8,745 nucleotides of DNA from Deltaproteobacteria bacterium (GTDB lineage Bacteria; UBA10199; 2-02-FULL-44-16), in the NCBI GenBank assembly GCA_016203825.1, contig JACQMA010000050.1, positions 1 through 8,745 on the forward strand. The letters run 5' to 3'. The position numbers and the translations under genes were made by a program. The notes under the pieces are model-generated. The model did not search any database. It was not told where the DNA came from and was given only the letters and a program-made list of their open reading frames with translations. This document shows, in pieces, positions 6,149-8,745 of this stretch (position 1 is its first letter; every line of letters begins with the position of its first letter).

Positions 6149-6952
6149 TCATTTTTCGCCATCTCGTTTCGGCAGAAAAAATAGGGGATTGCGGGCGGTT
6201 TGTCCATGGCGGACTTCAAAGTGAAGGTGCGGGCCCGTCGTCCGTCCCGTCGTTCCCACCAGCGCAATCACCTGTCCAGCCTTCACCTCTTGCCCCTCCT
6301 TCACTTTATTCACACTGTTGTGGGCATAAGCGGTAAAAAAATCGTCTTTATGACGAACGAGAATCACATTGCCATAGCCGTTCATGCGACCGGAAAAGGC
6401 AACGACGCCATTTCCCGCAGCATGAATCGGAGTTCCACGTCCCGCCTTGATGTCGATCCCATCGTGACGACGCCCGTTGCGAAAACCGAAACCGGAGAGG
6501 ACGCGGCCACTCACCGGCCACGTGAAACGCCCATGATCGGATTCAATCTTTTTCCCCCGTGCCGCGTGAACCTCCCCGCCTTTCCGCCTGGCACGATGGT
6601 CGGACGAAGCGCGCTCGATGGCTCGCTCCATCGGAAGTCGCTTCCACCCTTTATTCTTCGGTTTCGGCGGAATATAGAGCTTCGTCCCCACGACGACTTC
6701 CTGCGGATTTTCGATATCATTATATTCAGCAAGCTGCTGGGGATTGGCGCGGTAAAAACGCGCGATCGTCCAAAAGGTTTCGCCACGCCGAACCTGGTGA
6801 AACTGCCCGCGTGCGTTGTAGGACGTGGCACAACTTGAGAGAAGAAGGAAAATAATTAAAAGCGATATACGGCAGCCTGTCTGCTCGACCCCCTGCGGCG
6901 GTTGCAGTGGCCACCTCCTCGGGGGAATCTCGCAGCGGCTGCCATGAGGCAT
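6149..6952 (-). CDS. LysM-M23 murein peptidase lipoprotein (NlpD/EnvC-like)
   Basis: This is a cell-envelope peptidase or amidase activator in the operon position of nlpD. The 267-residue protein has a lipoprotein leader with hydrophobic ISLLIIFLLL and lipobox LSSC (lipidated Cys41). A LysM domain follows (about 51-95, FHQVRRGETFWTIARFY...KLYIPP), then a basic linker and an M23/LytM domain (about 142-255). The metal ligands look complete (H163 and D167 in HDGID, H244 in PHLHFE), as do catalytic H211 (YAHNS) and H242, so it may be an active endopeptidase, whereas E. coli NlpD is degenerate. The start is ATG 6952, overlapping the pcm stop (TAATG). The leader is abnormally long: residues 5-26 are encoded by the 63-bp repeat, and removing it leaves MPHGSCRISLLIIFLLLSSC. 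Frames open further upstream (to 7000) have no support. Confidence 0.92.
   Translation of the reverse strand: MPHGSRCEIPPRRWPLQPPQGVEQTGCRISLLIIFLLLSSCATSYNARGQFHQVRRGETFWTIARFYRANPQQLAEYNDIENPQEVVVGTKLYIPPKPKNKGWKRLPMERAIERASSDHRARRKGGEVHAARGKKIESDHGRFTWPVSGRVLSGFGFRNGRRHDGIDIKAGRGTPIHAAGNGVVAFSGRMNGYGNVILVRHKDDFFTAYAHNSVNKVKEGQEVKAGQVIALVGTTGRTTGPHLHFEVRHGQTARNPLFFLPKRDGEK
6871..6943. repeat. Palindromic repeat element, copy 1, inside the M23 lipoprotein gene
   Basis: The shared 63-bp core is 6876-6938 and is identical to 8429-8491. With 5 flanking bases on each side it closes into a hairpin: terminal stem GGCAGCC (6871-6877) with GGCTGCC (6937-6943), then CTGC/GCAG (6881-6884 with 6932-6935), then CCCCC/GGGGG (6889-6893 with 6921-6925). 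The apical part contains the palindrome GTGGCCAC (6907-6914). The core length is 21 codons, so it adds residues without shifting frame. No flanking direct duplication is seen and no transposase is encoded. Confidence 0.9.
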
Positions 6953-7629
6953 TATTCCTCCCTCCATCCATGCTCTCCCACGAGTTTCACGAATCGACAT
7001 CCGGTCAGGCGGCGCTCTTCAAAGCGATCACGATTTCTCGTGATCAAAAGGAGTTCCTGAACGTCACCCTCTCCGACCGGAATCACGAGGCGACCGCCAT
7101 CGACGAGTTGATCACGAAGTGCCTGCGGAATGATCGGCCCGCTCGCCGTAACGAGAATCGCATTGAACGGTGCCTCTTCCGGCCAGCCGAGTGTGCCATC
7201 TCCGATCCGAAACGAGATGTTCTTATAATGAAGACGATACAAAATCTTGCGAGCGTGAATAGAGAGACCCGAGTGACGTTCAATGCTGAAAACCTGCTTG
7301 ACGACTTCGGCCAAGACGGCCGCTTGATATCCCGAACCCGTTCCAATCTCGAGGACGCGATCATCTGCTTGAGGTTCAATCGCCTCGGTCATCGCAGCAA
7401 CAATGAGTGGTTGTGAAATCGTTTGTCCCTGACCGATGGGCAGCGGTCGATCGAGGTAGGCTTGCTCTTCCATGCCCGCACTCACAAAGGCGTGACGCTT
7501 CACCTTGCCCATCGCCGCAAGTATTCGCTGATCGCGGATTCCGCCGGGAATCAACTGCTCCGTCACCATGCGACGTCGAGCGACTTCGAAGGGATCCGCA
7601 TCTCGCCCACGGCGACGTTCGTGCATCAT
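6952..7629 (-). CDS. pcm: Protein-L-isoaspartate O-methyltransferase
   Basis: Pcm uses S-adenosylmethionine to methylate L-isoaspartyl residues, starting repair of aged proteins in the cytoplasm. With the chosen start it is 225 residues, the usual length. It carries the family motif PLPIGQGQTISQP (62-74), the SAM-binding motif VLEIGTGSGYQAAVLAE (92-108), the acidic strand end FSIERH (114-119), VTASGPIIP (160-168) and the C-terminal CRFVKLVGEHGW. ATG 7629 overlaps the surE stop (TGATG) and was chosen for that coupling; an ATG at 7626 and a GTG at 7641 are alternatives. Its own stop overlaps the next gene (TAATG). The surE-pcm-LysM/M23 order matches the stationary-phase survival operon of proteobacteria. 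Confidence 0.96.
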   Translation of the reverse strand: MMHERRRGRDADPFEVARRRMVTEQLIPGGIRDQRILAAMGKVKRHAFVSAGMEEQAYLDRPLPIGQGQTISQPLIVAAMTEAIEPQADDRVLEIGTGSGYQAAVLAEVVKQVFSIERHSGLSIHARKILYRLHYKNISFRIGDGTLGWPEEAPFNAILVTASGPIIPQALRDQLVDGGRLVIPVGEGDVQELLLITRNRDRFEERRLTGCRFVKLVGEHGWREE

Positions 7630-8414
7630 CAGAGTTTCCACGTGCTGATCCGTTCGAGCACCGTGCGATCGGTCATATCGACACGCAGCGGCGTAATCGA
7701 AATCTTTCGGGCGCGGATCGCGTTGCCATCCGAATGAGGGATGTCATCGACGCCGGCTTCATTGCCCCCGATCCAAAAGTAGGGATGTCCTCGCGGATCG
7801 ATCTTCTCGATGATGATGTCGCCATAATCGCGTTTTCCCTGGATGGTGAACGCATAGCCGCGAATGCGACTTTGACTCACGTTCGGAACATTGACGTTGA
7901 GAATAATCCCTTCGGGAAGATGTTCCTTGAGGACACGCCGGGCCAGCTTTGCGACAAAAGCGGCAGCAGGTTCAAAACGAAATGGCTCGTGCCCCGTAAC
8001 CGAAACTGCAATCGACGGGATTCCCAAAATACCTCCCTCGACGGCCGCAGAAACCGTGCCCGAATAGTGCACGTCTTCACCCAAGTTCGTCCCATGGTTG
8101 ATCCCCGAGACCACAAGATCGGGCAGGCGCGTAAGGATTTTATTGATCGCCAGATTCATGCAATCGGTCGGTGTCCCGTTAACCGCATACTGCAGTGGCC
8201 CCACTTTCGTCACCCGCAGCGGTTTATGGAGGGTCAGCGAATGACTCGAGGCGCTTCGCTGTTGATCGGGGGCCACAACGATCACCTTCCCCACACGCTT
8301 GAGGGCACGAATCAATGTCTGGATGCCGCTCGCATAAATACCATCATCATTGGAAACGAGGATCAATGGTCGATGAGAACGCTTGCGTAATTTTTGGTGA
8401 TGGCTCGGTGGCAT
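7629..8414 (-). CDS. surE: 5'/3'-nucleotidase SurE
   Basis: SurE is a metal-dependent phosphatase acting on nucleoside monophosphates and short polyphosphates in the cytoplasm. Its 261 residues include the N-terminal strand and metal motif LILVSNDDGIYASG (17-30, metal ligands D23 and D24), VAPDQQRSASSHSLTL (47-62, with S54), NGTPTDCMN (79-87) and VVSGINHGTNLGEDVHYSGTVSAA (101-124, with N106). The family normally begins almost at ILxSNDDG, so this protein has an extra, basic tail of about 16 residues (MPPSHHQKLRKRSHRP). ATG 8414 is the only nearby ATG; TTG 8366 is a possible shorter start without a Shine-Dalgarno sequence. The second repeat hairpin ends 9 bp upstream of ATG 8414. It heads the surE-pcm-M23-apt operon. 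Confidence 0.96.
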   Translation of the reverse strand: MPPSHHQKLRKRSHRPLILVSNDDGIYASGIQTLIRALKRVGKVIVVAPDQQRSASSHSLTLHKPLRVTKVGPLQYAVNGTPTDCMNLAINKILTRLPDLVVSGINHGTNLGEDVHYSGTVSAAVEGGILGIPSIAVSVTGHEPFRFEPAAAFVAKLARRVLKEHLPEGIILNVNVPNVSQSRIRGYAFTIQGKRDYGDIIIEKIDPRGHPYFWIGGNEAGVDDIPHSDGNAIRARKISITPLRVDMTDRTVLERISTWKL

Positions 8415-8423
8415 AGGCTCGTA

Positions 8424-8496
8424 GCGGTCCTGTCTGCTCGACCCCCTGCGGCGGTTGCAGTGGCCACCTCCTCGGGGGAATCTCGCAGCGGACCGC
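8424..8496. repeat. Palindromic repeat element, copy 2, upstream of surE
   Basis: The 63-bp core 8429-8491 is identical to 6876-6938, 1553 bp away in the same orientation. The terminal stem here is GCGGTCC (8424-8430) with GGACCGC (8490-8496). The outer five base pairs differ completely from copy 1 yet are fully complementary. The internal stems and apical GTGGCCAC (8460-8467) are the same. On the minus strand it carries GAGGAGG (8473-8467), but no start codon follows at a usable distance. It lies between the proposed surE promoter and the surE start, so it would be transcribed as leader RNA. Confidence 0.9.
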
Positions 8497-8507
8497 CTGG
8501 ACGTGCT

Positions 8508-8536
8508 GTGCTACGCAATGAATAGTGACCTGTCAA
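8508..8536 (-). promoter_or_regulatory. Candidate sigma-70 promoter for the surE operon
   Basis: On the minus strand a perfect TTGACA (8536-8531) is followed by a 17-bp spacer and TAGCAC (8513-8508), which matches the -10 consensus at only 3 of 6 positions. Transcription would start near 8500, placing the whole repeat hairpin in the surE 5' leader. The -10 box is weak, so confidence is moderate at best. Confidence 0.4.
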
Positions 8537-8584
8537 TTCCATTCCCCTTGATTTTCCACGCGATGATGCTACGCCGCGTGACAC

Positions 8585-8745
8585 GTGAGCGACGCCTATC
8601 GAAAATCCGGCGTGAACATCGATGAAGGCAACCTTTTCGTCGATCGCATCCGTCCTTTTGTTGAGCGCACCCACCATGCAGGCGTCCTTGGCGGCATCGG
8701 CAGCTTCGCCGGTTTCTTTCGACCCGATCTTGTGAACCTCAAGGA
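8585..8745 (+). CDS. purM: Phosphoribosylformylglycinamidine cyclo-ligase, N-terminal part, truncated by the window edge
   Basis: PurM closes the imidazole ring in step five of purine synthesis (FGAM to AIR, using ATP). The 53 visible codons read SDAYRKSGVNIDEGNLFVDR, then IRPFVERTHHAGVLGGIGSF and AGFFRPDLVNLK. The first segment is the hallmark PurM N-terminus (YxxAGVDI-like), and VLGGIGSFAG with F-P-hydrophobic is the next conserved block. The start is GTG 8585, the first possible start after an in-frame TGA at 8579; no clear Shine-Dalgarno sequence is visible. It is transcribed divergently from the surE operon, with 170 bp between the two starts, shared with repeat copy 2. The rest of the gene is outside the window. 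Confidence 0.93.
   Translation, partial: MSDAYRKSGVNIDEGNLFVDRIRPFVERTHHAGVLGGIGSFAGFFRPDLVNLK

Noticed and set aside
6871..6943. The repeat hairpin as a Rho-independent terminator
   Set aside because: No T-run follows on either strand, and copy 1 is inside a coding region.
7407..8390. A 327-codon plus-strand open frame opposite pcm and surE
   Set aside because: It is antisense to two clearly conserved genes, and its Arg/Asp/His-rich translation has no recognisable motif. It is a by-product of their codon bias.
6876..8491. The repeat pair as a CRISPR array
   Set aside because: There are only two copies, 1.5 kb apart with whole genes between, and no regular spacers or cas genes.
8363..8677. 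A 104-codon minus-strand frame through the repeat upstream of surE
   Set aside because: It lies opposite purM and out of frame with surE, and part of it is just the repeat translated in another frame (SPEEVATATAAGG).

Overview
The window looks like a chromosomal segment of a Gram-negative bacterium of moderate GC content, probably a deltaproteobacterium-like lineage. This is an inference from four things: the surE-pcm-M23 lipoprotein operon order, a lipoprotein signal peptide, an AgmX/PglI-type TonB-like domain, and a sigma-54-type promoter. No rRNA or phylogenetic marker is present to settle the taxon. Genes are densely packed, with many stop/start overlaps.

Layout, left to right. On the minus strand (1-2451) an operon reads HU/IHF-family protein -> dprA -> topA, with topA truncated by the window edge; a sigma-70-like promoter lies just upstream at 2514-2543. 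Next is a minus-strand, apparently cytoplasmic C39-like cysteine peptidase homologue (2563-3216). A divergent intergenic region follows, holding two short inverted repeats and a very good sigma-54 (-24/-12) promoter. That promoter points into a plus-strand pair: a secreted Ser/Gly/Cys-rich protein and an overlapping gene with an AgmX/PglI C-terminal domain (3438-5017). The pair converges on, and overlaps by 44 bp, a minus-strand SLOG/putative molybdenum-carrier gene (4974-5432). That gene starts only 9 nt after a tRNA-Arg(CCT) on the same strand.

Further right, a minus-strand housekeeping operon reads surE -> pcm -> LysM/M23 lipoprotein -> apt (5611-8414), with stop/start overlaps between the first three. 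Divergent from it is the start of purM (8585 to the window end). A dyad-rich region that can be drawn as a pseudoknot separates apt from the tRNA.

The most unusual signal is a 63-bp element present twice with identical sequence (6876-6938 and 8429-8491). Each copy is flanked by 5 bp that differ between copies but are perfectly complementary across the element, so both copies close into a hairpin with a 7-bp terminal stem. One copy sits in frame inside the signal-peptide coding region of the M23 lipoprotein; removing exactly 63 bp restores a normal 20-residue lipoprotein leader. The other sits in the surE leader. This fits a mobile palindromic element that tolerates insertion in coding sequence, similar in concept to Rickettsia palindromic elements, but the family is not one I can name.
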